A DNA stretch of 64,000 nucleotides from Nitrospira sp. (GTDB taxonomy: Bacteria > Nitrospirota > Nitrospiria > Nitrospirales > Nitrospiraceae), in the NCBI GenBank assembly GCA_037045225.1, contig JBAOHZ010000009.1:3582001-3646000 (forward strand), in the 5' to 3' direction. This document shows, in pieces, positions 33,341-41,209 of the stretch. Position 1 is the first letter of the stretch, and every line of letters starts with the position of its first letter. A model generated the notes under the pieces. It did not search any database. It had not been told where the DNA came from and saw only the letters and a list, made by a program, of their open reading frames with translations. The position numbers and the translations under genes were made by a program.

Positions 33341-34489
33341 TTAATCGGGCGAGCTCAGTCGTTTGATCTCCGCTCGTATCTGAGTTTCCGCCACGTCTGG
33401 AACGATCCGCTGCACCGCCTGCTGGATCGGATCTTTTGCCAATTCGTGCACAATTTCATCGGCTGCCTCTCGCGCGCAGTTCGCGGCCACTTGCGCGACT
33501 TCCTTTTTCACCAGCTGGTCGATCATTCCCAGGTGTGCTTTCAAGGCCTCCGGCAGGTGTTGCTTCACGCCGGCTTCCGTGAGGTCGCCCAGGTTTTTGG
33601 GGGCTGACTGCTCCAGAAGCGCAGGGGCCAACTCCGTGACGGCCTGGCGCACCGCAGTCTCGACGCCGGCAAGTTGTGTCTGGGCCTGGCGTGTGAGTTC
33701 CTCTTGAATCAACTCGCGCATGGCAGCCTGCAGGCGTTCCGGTGCGAGTGCTTCCGTGAGTTGTTTTGCCACTTCTGATTGGACGGCCCTGCCTACGGCA
33801 AGACCCACCTGTCCCGCAACTTCCTTGGCCATGGCCGAGGGAAGTAGCTCGCTGATTTTCCGGTCGGCCTGCTCTGTGACTGAGTGCAACAGGTGATCGA
33901 ACAACCCCTTCATTAAGGCCTCCCCGCTCGACCCGCTTGAGGTCGGCGATGATGTGGCCTTCGCAGCCGCGTGGGTTGGTGCTGAGGACATGGGGGTATG
34001 CTCCTTCTCCATATCGAGGGACGCATCGTCCGGCGATTCGTCGTCTCCATCGTCCGTTCCCGTGGAGACCGGGGGCCACGTCCGTGTTTTGGTCGGTTTT
34101 ACGGTACTCGGCTTCTCGATAGGGGCGCGGAGGATGCCATTGATGGTGCAGAGCAATTGCTCGCTCTGAAACGGTTTCTTCAGGACGGCCCGAACTCCGA
34201 GCGAACGCAATTTGTCCTCGTCGAAGCGGTCGGTTGCATCCACAAGGGAGACGATGAGCGTTTCCGCTAAATGGTCTTGCCGGCTGATCGCATTGCAGAA
34301 GCCGGAAAATGTCATTTTCTCGAGATGAATGTCGGCGAGAATCAGTGCGGGACTGGAGACGCGAGCCGCGTCGAGCGCAGAGGGGCCGTCCGAAAACCCC
34401 ACGAGGGTATAGCCGTCGGGGGGGGAGAGTTGCTCCACCATGCGACGCACGTCGGGGTTGCTATCGACGACAAACACCGTGGACCCCAT
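33341..34489 (-). CDS. Receiver-domain protein with long helical C-terminus
   Basis: 382 residues. Residues 1-125 are a CheY-like receiver: V-F-V-V-D-S-N near 8, the phosphoacceptor Asp in L-I-L-A-D-I-H, and the Lys of V-L-K-K-P-F. Only one of the two usual acidic residues is left in the N-terminal pair. A charged, Ser/Thr-rich linker (about 130-195) leads to about 185 residues of Ala/Glu/Gln-rich helix (ISELLPSAMAKEVAGQV...), with no DNA-binding or enzyme motif. It may bind a partner when phosphorylated. The ATG at 34489 has GAGGT six bases upstream; a codon 13 residues earlier is less likely. No cognate kinase is adjacent. Confidence 0.78.
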   Translation of the reverse strand: MGSTVFVVDSNPDVRRMVEQLSPPDGYTLVGFSDGPSALDAARVSSPALILADIHLEKMTFSGFCNAISRQDHLAETLIVSLVDATDRFDEDKLRSLGVRAVLKKPFQSEQLLCTINGILRAPIEKPSTVKPTKTRTWPPVSTGTDDGDDESPDDASLDMEKEHTPMSSAPTHAAAKATSSPTSSGSSGEALMKGLFDHLLHSVTEQADRKISELLPSAMAKEVAGQVGLAVGRAVQSEVAKQLTEALAPERLQAAMRELIQEELTRQAQTQLAGVETAVRQAVTELAPALLEQSAPKNLGDLTEAGVKQHLPEALKAHLGMIDQLVKKEVAQVAANCAREAADEIVHELAKDPIQQAVQRIVPDVAETQIRAEIKRLSSPD

Positions 34490-34707
34490 CTCGGTACCTC
34501 TTGTGTGTAACTCAGCCGAAGCTAACAAAGGCCTTGCACCCTGTCAAAGGAAACGCCGAAATTAGCCGTCTGCTCGGGGGCATTGGCTGCGCCACGGGAG
34601 ATGCACTGGAGGCTGGCGGTGCTCTGTGCCATCCTGTAGAATCCGGCCGGCTTGCCGGATGGCCTACTCGCCGTCAGGATGGTCGAGCAGAGGAGTGAGT
34701 ACACACC

Positions 34708-35433
34708 ATGACGCAGAGCCGAATTCAAGTCGTCTTTTTCGATGCGGCCGATACCCTGTTCCATATTCACGGGTCCGTGGCTGAAATTTACCTGCAGCAT
34801 GCGGAACAACATGGCTTCAGGAAAACTCCCGACTCATTGGTCGCGATTAAATCTGCGTTCGCCCGTTCGTTCCGTGACGCCCCGCCGCCGGTGTTCGCCG
34901 CGACGGAACCGGCCGCGATCAAACAGTCTGAGCGGTTGTGGTGGTTCGACATCGTGCACAATGTGTTTTATCGCGTGGGCATGTTTGAGGCCTTCGACGA
35001 GTTTTTTGAAGAGGTGTTCGCGCGGTTTGAGCAACCGGAGTCCTGGCGTCTCTTCCCCGAGACGGTTGATGTGCTCAAGACTCTGAAGGGACAGGGATTC
35101 GAGCTGGGCATCATTTCGAACTTCGACTCGCGGTTGTTTACCGTGCTGCGTGGCTTAGGGATTGCCGATCTATTCGATACGGTCACCATTTCGAGTTTAG
35201 CGCATGCGGCCAAACCATCCGCACGTATCTTTCAGCACGCGTTGGAGAAACATGCGGTCGATCCGGAGGAGGCGCTGCATGTCGGGGATAGTGAGCGTGA
35301 TGATGTGAAGGGGGCGCAGGGTGTCGGACTGACGGGGGTGTTACTGGCGCGAGGGGAGGTCGCGCATCCCTCGAGCGGGACGACGATCTCCACCCTCAAC
35401 GAATTGCTGCCGCTACTCTTACGCCTGCAATAA
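34708..35433 (+). CDS. HAD-superfamily hydrolase
   Basis: 241 residues. Motif I is F-F-D-A-A-D-T-L-F (nucleophile Asp12, with Ala-Ala-Asp giving the second Asp at 15). Motif II is I-I-S-N-F-D-S, motif III includes A-K-P-S-A-R-I-F, and motif IV is H-V-G-D-S-E-R-D-D. A helical C1 cap lies between motifs I and II. The pattern is closest to the HDHD3/REG-2-like group, phosphatases of unknown substrate. The last 15 bases overlap the convergent sirtuin gene. A small hairpin, ATCCGGC/GCCGGAT, lies at 34641-34660 upstream. Confidence 0.87.
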   Translation: MTQSRIQVVFFDAADTLFHIHGSVAEIYLQHAEQHGFRKTPDSLVAIKSAFARSFRDAPPPVFAATEPAAIKQSERLWWFDIVHNVFYRVGMFEAFDEFFEEVFARFEQPESWRLFPETVDVLKTLKGQGFELGIISNFDSRLFTVLRGLGIADLFDTVTISSLAHAAKPSARIFQHALEKHAVDPEEALHVGDSERDDVKGAQGVGLTGVLLARGEVAHPSSGTTISTLNELLPLLLRLQ

Positions 35434-36159
35434 CAACGGCACGATGTCTTTGGCGCGTCCCTGGAGCGCCGCATCGACAATGCCCGATTGCGCGGTGGAG
35501 TCGAGATTGATTTCCGCGACAAACGCGCCCGCCTGTTTTGCAATCGAACCAAAACCTGCAGCCGGATACACCAGGCCGGAGGTGCCGATAATCAGGCACA
35601 AGTCACTGGATTGCAGCGCGGCCTCGCTGGCCTCGAGATCCTGCGCGGCGAGTGATTCGCCAAACCAGACGATGTGCGGGCGGAGCAGACCGTTACAGCT
35701 GCCGCACAGGGGCAGAATCGTAATCGGCACGTCGCGATTGTCAGTCACGCGCCGGCACTGTGTGCAACGCACCATCCAGATGTTACCGTGAATCTCGGAT
35801 AACCGGCGTGAGCCGGCGTCGCGGTGCAATCCGTCCACATTTTGCGTGATGAGCCAAAACCGCTCGAACCGTTGCTCCATCTGAGCCACAGCTTCGTGCG
35901 CTGGATTAGGCCGTTTGGTCGCGATGAGTTCACGCCTCCAGTTGTACCATTCCCATACCAGGCGAGGATCACGCGCGAAGGCCTCGGGGGTTGCGAGCTC
36001 CTCCGGTCGAAAATTTCGCCAGAGTCCGTCGGCTCCGCGAAAGGTCGGTACCCCGCTGTCGGCGGAGATCCCGGCGCCGGTGAGCACGGTCACCGACCGT
36101 GCCGAGGCCAGCTTGTGTCGAATTAAACCGAGCGTGGATCCGGTTCCCATAGGCCTCAT
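35419..36159 (-). CDS. cobB: NAD-dependent deacylase, Sirt5/CobB type
   Basis: 246 residues. Sirtuins remove acyl groups from protein lysines using NAD+. Motifs: G-A-G-I-S-A-D-S-G (28-36), T-Q-N-V-D-G-L-H (105-112), catalytic His124, and zinc Cys132/135 and Cys152/155. Tyr72 and Arg75 form the Y-x-x-R pair that in class III sirtuins recognises succinyl and other acidic acyl groups, so desuccinylase activity is predicted. Cytosolic. Its start region is back-to-back with the ketopantoate-reductase-like gene, with about 80 bases between the start codons. Confidence 0.94.
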   Translation of the reverse strand: MRPMGTGSTLGLIRHKLASARSVTVLTGAGISADSGVPTFRGADGLWRNFRPEELATPEAFARDPRLVWEWYNWRRELIATKRPNPAHEAVAQMEQRFERFWLITQNVDGLHRDAGSRRLSEIHGNIWMVRCTQCRRVTDNRDVPITILPLCGSCNGLLRPHIVWFGESLAAQDLEASEAALQSSDLCLIIGTSGLVYPAAGFGSIAKQAGAFVAEINLDSTAQSGIVDAALQGRAKDIVPLLLQA

Positions 36160-36176
36160 TGCGAGGTGCGATCACT

Positions 36177-36205
36177 GTTTCAGGCGCGCGGCCACATGCT
36201 ATAGT
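36177..36205 (+). promoter_or_regulatory. Extended -10 promoter before the PanE-like fusion gene
   Basis: TATAGT at 36200-36205 preceded by TGC (extended -10). The -35 region (GTTTCA, 36177-36182) is poor. It ends 34 bases before the ATG at 36240. Confidence 0.5.
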
Positions 36206-36239
36206 ACCGTCTTTTCGAACGCAACGAGTGAGGGATTTC

Positions 36240-37607
36240 ATGAAGCAGATCATGGTAGTCGGGGCCGGTTCCGTCGGCGGTTTCTTCGGGGCGCATCTCG
36301 CGAACAATAATCCGAACGTCTCGTTTCTGCTCCGCCCCCGCACCCTGGAGGCCGTGAAGCGCCATGGCTTGATGATCAAGAGCGCCAAGGGTAATTTTAC
36401 CGTGCATCCGCCGGCGGCCTCCGATCCGCGACAGCTGGCGCAGCCCGACCTCATTATTCTTGCCGTGAAGGCCTACGACCTCGACGAGGTGATGGCGCAG
36501 CTGGAGCCGGTGATGACCGACCGTACGGTCATTCTCACGCTTCAGAACGGTATCGATACGGAGGATCGCATCATTGCCCGGGTGCACCGTGATTGTGTGG
36601 TCGGCGGCGTGGCATTCATCTATTCGAAGATCGTTGAACCTGGCGTCATCGAGCATTACAAGCGGGGCGGCGTGGCCATCGGCGAACTCATGGGTCACAA
36701 GAGCGACCGTGTGTTGCAGATCGCGGAGATTTTCAAACAGGCGGGCCTCCCCTGCCAGCTCAGCGACGATATTCGGAAGAGCAAATGGGAAAAGATGTGC
36801 TGGAACTGTGTCTTTAATCCCCTCACGGTGGTGATCGACGACAAGGTGGCGAAGGCGCTGGATCACCCGGAGATGGCGGGTGTGATCCGGCAGATCGTGG
36901 GCGAAGTGATGGCGGTGTCGGCGGCGGTGAAGGTGCCTTTGGCGCCGGACATGGCCGAGAAGGTGGTGAAGTGGACCCAGGAACTGCGTGACATCCATAC
37001 CTCGATGTACGATGACTGGAAAGCGAAACGCCCGACGGAGATCGATTATCTGAACGGCTACATTGTCCGTACGGGGCGGGAGTTGGGCATTCCTACACCG
37101 GTCAACGAGGCGTTAACGGCGATGGTGAAAGCCATCACGGAGCGGGAACCGTCGGGTCCAGGCGTCGTCCGGATCGACGGCGCGGTCGTCCAACCGGTTT
37201 CCCTGACGCGCACGGCGCTGACGCAACTTCCCCAGGAACAACATGTCGAAGATATCAGTCAGCTGATGCCGTCGATGCGGGGCCGGGCGATTCGCGTCAA
37301 AGGCCTGTTGGATATTCCAGCCCTCGCGGTCGATGCCGACCATGTCACGTTTCATTCCGTCGATGGCAAATATGCGGCGACGCTCACCCTGCAGCAGGCG
37401 CAGGATTTCGGCTTGTTGCTGTATGAACTCGACGGCCAGCCGCTGCCGGACGGCAAGGGTGGTCCCTACCGATTGGTGACGCCGGGGTTGGGTGATCTGT
37501 GCGCCAATGTGAAAGGCGTCGGGCGGATCGAAGTGCGGGCCGGATCGGGCAAGGATACGCGGCCGTCTGTCAGGCCTCCGGAATGTTCGACCGAAGGCCA
37601 GCGTTAA
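36240..37607 (+). CDS. 2-dehydropantoate 2-reductase-like protein fused to a molybdopterin-domain-like C-terminus
   Basis: 455 residues. About 1-310 is an ApbA/PanE reductase: nucleotide-binding V-G-A-G-S-V-G-G-F-F-G (8-18), the catalytic Lys in R-K-S-K-W-E-K-M-C-W-N and the following N-P-L-T. PanE reduces ketopantoate with NADPH for coenzyme A synthesis; many homologues act on other 2-oxoacids. Residues about 325-440 look like the oxidoreductase molybdopterin-binding fold: a V-K-G-L...V-T-F-H-S-V-D-G-K-Y start, then L-D-G-Q-P-L-P-D-G-K-G-G-P and N-V-K-G-V-G-R-I-E-V. No obvious cofactor Cys is seen in the usual place. The fusion is unusual. ATG 36240 has GTGAGGG upstream and removes 27 atypical residues. 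Confidence 0.85.
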   Translation: MKQIMVVGAGSVGGFFGAHLANNNPNVSFLLRPRTLEAVKRHGLMIKSAKGNFTVHPPAASDPRQLAQPDLIILAVKAYDLDEVMAQLEPVMTDRTVILTLQNGIDTEDRIIARVHRDCVVGGVAFIYSKIVEPGVIEHYKRGGVAIGELMGHKSDRVLQIAEIFKQAGLPCQLSDDIRKSKWEKMCWNCVFNPLTVVIDDKVAKALDHPEMAGVIRQIVGEVMAVSAAVKVPLAPDMAEKVVKWTQELRDIHTSMYDDWKAKRPTEIDYLNGYIVRTGRELGIPTPVNEALTAMVKAITEREPSGPGVVRIDGAVVQPVSLTRTALTQLPQEQHVEDISQLMPSMRGRAIRVKGLLDIPALAVDADHVTFHSVDGKYAATLTLQQAQDFGLLLYELDGQPLPDGKGGPYRLVTPGLGDLCANVKGVGRIEVRAGSGKDTRPSVRPPECSTEGQR

Positions 37608-37612
37608 GCGGG

Positions 37613-38950
37613 CTACGTCGTCGAGGAACGGAGCACCCGGATTGATTTCCAACGCTCCGACCGATACCGCCAGAGCATGAGCGCCATGCGCAGGGTCCAG
37701 TCTGCGATCATCGCCAGCCACACGTAGACGACCCCCATCGTGAGCCAGTAACCTGCGACAAGCGCGAGGGGAATGCGTACGCCCCACATCCCGATCATCG
37801 TGGCAATCATGATGAATCGTGTGTCGCCCGCGCCGCGTAATGAACCGGCCAACACCATGGTCAGGGCCAACGGCACTTGCAGCAATGCCACGATCTTGAG
37901 AAACACGGTACCTAGCTCGATGACTGCTTCATCGCTGGTGAAGGCGCGCAGCAGGGCGTAGGGAAAAAAGAAAAAAACGAGGCCCATGAGGGACATGATG
38001 AAGGTGGCCAACCGGTTCGCTTCCCAGTTTTCGAGCTTGGCCCTGGTGTATTTGCCGGCGCCGATACTTTGTCCGACCATCGTCGCGGCGGCGATGGCAA
38101 AGCCATAACCCGGTAGGAATGAGAGCGATTCGATCGAGAGTCCGACCTGGTGCGCCGCGTAGGAGACCGTGCCGTAGAGCAACACGATTTTGGTGTAGAG
38201 CAGAATGCCGGCCTGTTGCACGATCCGTTCGCCCGATACCGGCGCGCCTACCTGCCACATGGTGCGGATCAGATCCCATCTGAGTCGGTTCGACGGTTTG
38301 AGAATTGTTCGGCAGCGGGCAAGGAGATAGACCGCTCCCGTTGCCTCTGCAATCCCCACGGCCACGGCAGCGCCCTTGATGCCGAATGCGGGGAGTCCCC
38401 ATCGACCATAGATCAGCGGATAGGCAATGGCGATGTGCAACACATTGACCAGGATCATGGCGTACATCGGTGTCTTGGTGTCACCGGTGCCCTGGAGAAT
38501 CGACGAGAGCACCGCGAGAAGCACGGTGAAGGGGATGACCAGGAAGATCAGGTTTGAATAGGGCAGTGCGAGGGCAATGACCTCCGGCTGGGCACCGAGA
38601 AGCTGCATGATGAGCCAGTTCGCCGAGAGGCCGAGCAGAGCCAGGCCGAAGGATACCAACACCGACAAGCCGAGAAAATGCCGGGCAGCCTGGCCGGCTT
38701 CGTCATACCGGCGGGCGCCCCACTGTTGCGCGATGATGACGTTGGTTCCGACCGAGAGGCCCGAGACGAGCGTCGTCGCGATGAAGGCAAGCAGTTGTCC
38801 TAACCCGACGGCGGCGATGGAAATCGCGCCCAACCCTCCCACGAGAAAGACCGCGACAATGCCCTCGGTTCGTTGCAGCAGGCTGCTGACCGTGACCGGG
38901 AGCGCGAGGGTCATGACTGATCGTCTGATTTGTGCGACGCCGTTGGCCAT
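37613..38950 (-). CDS. MATE family efflux transporter
   Basis: 445 residues with about 12 predicted TM helices. The N-terminal half has the MATE pattern LALPVTVSSLLQRTEGIVAVFLVGGLGA and then NVIIAQQWGARR; the second half repeats it (VGAPVSGERIVQQAG, AATMVGQSIGAG). These proteins export cationic drugs or metabolites by Na+ or H+ antiport. The substrate cannot be read. It runs convergent to the PanE-like gene and divergent from the DUF2779 gene. A link to the NRPS product is unlikely given the distance and the dedicated exporter there. Confidence 0.93.
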   Translation of the reverse strand: MANGVAQIRRSVMTLALPVTVSSLLQRTEGIVAVFLVGGLGAISIAAVGLGQLLAFIATTLVSGLSVGTNVIIAQQWGARRYDEAGQAARHFLGLSVLVSFGLALLGLSANWLIMQLLGAQPEVIALALPYSNLIFLVIPFTVLLAVLSSILQGTGDTKTPMYAMILVNVLHIAIAYPLIYGRWGLPAFGIKGAAVAVGIAEATGAVYLLARCRTILKPSNRLRWDLIRTMWQVGAPVSGERIVQQAGILLYTKIVLLYGTVSYAAHQVGLSIESLSFLPGYGFAIAAATMVGQSIGAGKYTRAKLENWEANRLATFIMSLMGLVFFFFPYALLRAFTSDEAVIELGTVFLKIVALLQVPLALTMVLAGSLRGAGDTRFIMIATMIGMWGVRIPLALVAGYWLTMGVVYVWLAMIADWTLRMALMLWRYRSERWKSIRVLRSSTT

Positions 38951-39045
38951 GGGGCGTCATCCTATCAGAACTCGGTTGCGGGCGAGGAGGTCCTTCTCCG
39001 GGGACTGGACAAGAGGAGTACTGCTTCGGTAGCCTGGAAACATCC

Positions 39046-40551
39046 ATGTTGATCACGCCCGAACCGGCCGCTCGTTCCTCTTATCGGCTGTCAAAATCAC
39101 GATATCTGTCGGGGCTGCAGTGTCACAAGCGGCTGTATTTGGAAATCCACGCTCCGGCGCTGGCCACGAAGCCGGATGCGGCCACGCAGGCCATTCTCGA
39201 CATGGGGACGGACCTCGGCGAACTGGCCCGCCGGCGATTTCCCGGCGGGCGCCTCGTCACGGCCGGGTACCGTCAATCGCAGGAGGCTCTGGCGCAGACG
39301 GCGGAGCTGCTCCAGGATTCGACGGTGCCGGCCATCTTCGAAGGCGCGTTTCAGTTCGACCAGGTCTTGATCCGTGTCGATGTCCTGGAGCGCGTCGGAG
39401 TGAACGAGTCCGGGCAATCCACCTGGCGGCTGGTGGAAGTGAAATCTTCCACCAAACTGAAGGCGACCCACGTGGAGGATTTGACGATCCAGAGTTACGT
39501 CCTCGAAGGGGCCGGTCTGGTGCTCGACGACATCTGTCTCATGCATGTGAATACACAGTATGTGTTTGACGGCGTGGAACTCGACCTGGGCCAATTATTC
39601 AGCATCCGTTCCCTGAACGACACGATACGTCCGCGCTTGCCGGACGTGTCTGCACGTCTGGCCTCGATGCACGCTGCGTTGAGCGAGATGTCGGCGCCGG
39701 CCATTCCCCCGGATGAACATTGTCACAGCCCCTATGAATGTCCCTTCTGGGCGCATTGCACAGAGACGAAGCCGCCTCGCTGGATTTATCATTTGCCCGG
39801 GAGCAGCAAGACGGTCGTTCAGCTGCGCGAGTTGGGTGTGGAGACTATCGACGACATTCCCGACCACGTGACGTTGACGCCGGTTCAGCGACGTGTAAGG
39901 GACAATCGGGAATGGATTGGCGAGGGTTTGCGGTCGGCGCTGGAGCAGATCGAGTATCCCGTGCATCATTTGGATTTCGAGACATTCATGCCGGCGGTGC
40001 CCAAATTCGTAGGGACCCGGCCCTATCAGGTGATTCCCACTCAATGGTCCAACCACATCGAATACCTCGATGGGACGCTCACGCATGGCGAGTATCTCTG
40101 CCGCGACGGGCGTGATCCGCGTGAAGAACTGACCGTCACATTATTGGAGTCGTTGGGATCGGCGGGTAGTATCTGTGTGTATTCGAGTTATGAACGCTCA
40201 GTGTTGGAGCGGTTGGCGGAAGATTTTCCATCACTGCGAAAGGACCTGAAGCGGGTGATCGCGAGATTGTGGGACCTGCACATTGTCATCAGGGATCACT
40301 ACTACCATCCAGGTTTCGAGGGGAGCTACTCGATCAAGTCCGTGCTGCCGGCCGTGGTGCCGTCGTTGAATTATGCCGATTTAGCTATCGGGGATGGGGG
40401 AGTGGCAGCCTGTGAATATGCCCGCATGATCTTCACGGTCAGTGATTGGATCGAGAAGGCGCAGATCGAAGAGGCACTTCTGCGGTACTGCGAACGCGAT
40501 ACCCTGGCGATGGTCGAATTGCGGAGGGAGTTGAAGAAACGAGCCGGTTAA
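39046..40551 (+). CDS. DUF2779 protein: Cas4-like nuclease region plus RNase H-like region
   Basis: 501 residues. The N-terminus S-K-S-R-Y-L-S-G-L-Q-C-H-K-R-L-Y-L is the DUF2779 hallmark. W-R-L-V-E-V-K-S-S near 130 is an E-x-K of the PD-(D/E)xK nuclease type. Cys at about 26 and the cluster C-x5-C-x5-C (CHSPYECPFWAHC, about 225-237) match the four-Cys iron-sulfur arrangement of Cas4/AddB-like nucleases. The second half begins H-L-D-F-E-T near 308, the D-x-E start of a DEDD exonuclease, and a later E-R-D-T-L-A-M-V provides further acidic residues. I infer a two-nuclease DNA-processing protein. ATG 39046 is the first giving the family N-terminus. No CRISPR or other defence gene is adjacent. Confidence 0.82.
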   Translation: MLITPEPAARSSYRLSKSRYLSGLQCHKRLYLEIHAPALATKPDAATQAILDMGTDLGELARRRFPGGRLVTAGYRQSQEALAQTAELLQDSTVPAIFEGAFQFDQVLIRVDVLERVGVNESGQSTWRLVEVKSSTKLKATHVEDLTIQSYVLEGAGLVLDDICLMHVNTQYVFDGVELDLGQLFSIRSLNDTIRPRLPDVSARLASMHAALSEMSAPAIPPDEHCHSPYECPFWAHCTETKPPRWIYHLPGSSKTVVQLRELGVETIDDIPDHVTLTPVQRRVRDNREWIGEGLRSALEQIEYPVHHLDFETFMPAVPKFVGTRPYQVIPTQWSNHIEYLDGTLTHGEYLCRDGRDPREELTVTLLESLGSAGSICVYSSYERSVLERLAEDFPSLRKDLKRVIARLWDLHIVIRDHYYHPGFEGSYSIKSVLPAVVPSLNYADLAIGDGGVAACEYARMIFTVSDWIEKAQIEEALLRYCERDTLAMVELRRELKKRAG

Positions 40552-40682
40552 CGCCTGCCACGAGTACGAATCCATTTCACCATCTGCATGCACGTCGTTC
40601 CGATCGACTCATCCGCCATCAACGCAATTCCCCCCAGCGCCAACAGCGTCATCACCACCGCAGCTTCCGTTTGTTCAAACAT
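40548..40682 (-). CDS. 44-residue single-span membrane peptide
   Basis: Sequence begins MFEQTEAAVVMTLLALGG. One hydrophobic helix (about 8-24) is followed by an acidic turn (A-D-E-S) and a basic tail (KWIRTRGRR), consistent with the C-terminus in the cytoplasm. AGGAGGG five bases before the ATG is one of the best ribosome sites in the window, so it is probably translated. Its stop overlaps that of the DUF2779 gene by four bases. Function unknown. Confidence 0.55.
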   Translation of the reverse strand: MFEQTEAAVVMTLLALGGIALMADESIGTTCMQMVKWIRTRGRR

Positions 40683-40845
40683 GCAGCCCTCCTGTGTGGG
40701 CCAGAGAGTAGCTTGGACCATCGGAGTCTGACAGACCACTAGACGCGGGGGAGTCCCTTGCCTCGGTAGGTAAGGAATTCATAAGTCGTTGAGACAGAAG
40801 GGAAATAGGCAGAGGAGTGGGTGTTCTAGGATGTTCTATGGCGTG

Positions 40846-40933
<88 letters not shown>

Positions 40934-40957
40934 GCTCCATGGCCGACGAAGAGGTGC

Positions 40958-40986
40958 AGCTTACCTTGGTCGCACTCCAGATTCAA
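40958..40986 (-). promoter_or_regulatory. Candidate promoter of tRNA-Ser
   Basis: On the minus strand TTGAAT (40981-40986), a 17-base spacer and TAAGCT (40958-40963), 24 bases before the tRNA 5' end. Each hexamer matches 3 or 4 of 6. Confidence 0.35.
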
Positions 40987-41066
40987 ACGAAATCATATGC
41001 TTGGAAGAGACTTTCTCCCGCCACTACGGGTATCTCACGATTGAGGAAAAGGTGATTCTGTTTTGT

Positions 41067-41078
41067 AATGTATACATT
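41067..41078 (+). promoter_or_regulatory. 12-bp palindrome upstream of the NRPS gene
   Basis: AATGTATACATT is a perfect palindrome in an AT-rich patch 131 bases before the synthetase start, and it contains a TATACA that could serve as a -10. No good -35 is at 16-18 bases. A possible operator/promoter for the lipopeptide genes. The rest of 40934-41209 holds no gene. Confidence 0.35.
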
Positions 41079-41209
41079 CCGCCGTAGACTCACCTGGTAT
41101 CTGAGACCGGCCGGAGACAGTGATGTGATCAGAGTGTTTCGCGGTTTCATCATCAGTCTACGACCCATGACCTCTTGGTGCTTCTCGTCTCACTGGGGTT
41201 GAGCATTCT

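Noticed and set aside
39046..40551. DUF2779 protein as part of a CRISPR adaptation module
   Set aside because: Despite the Cas4-like features, no cas1, cas2 or repeat array is nearby.
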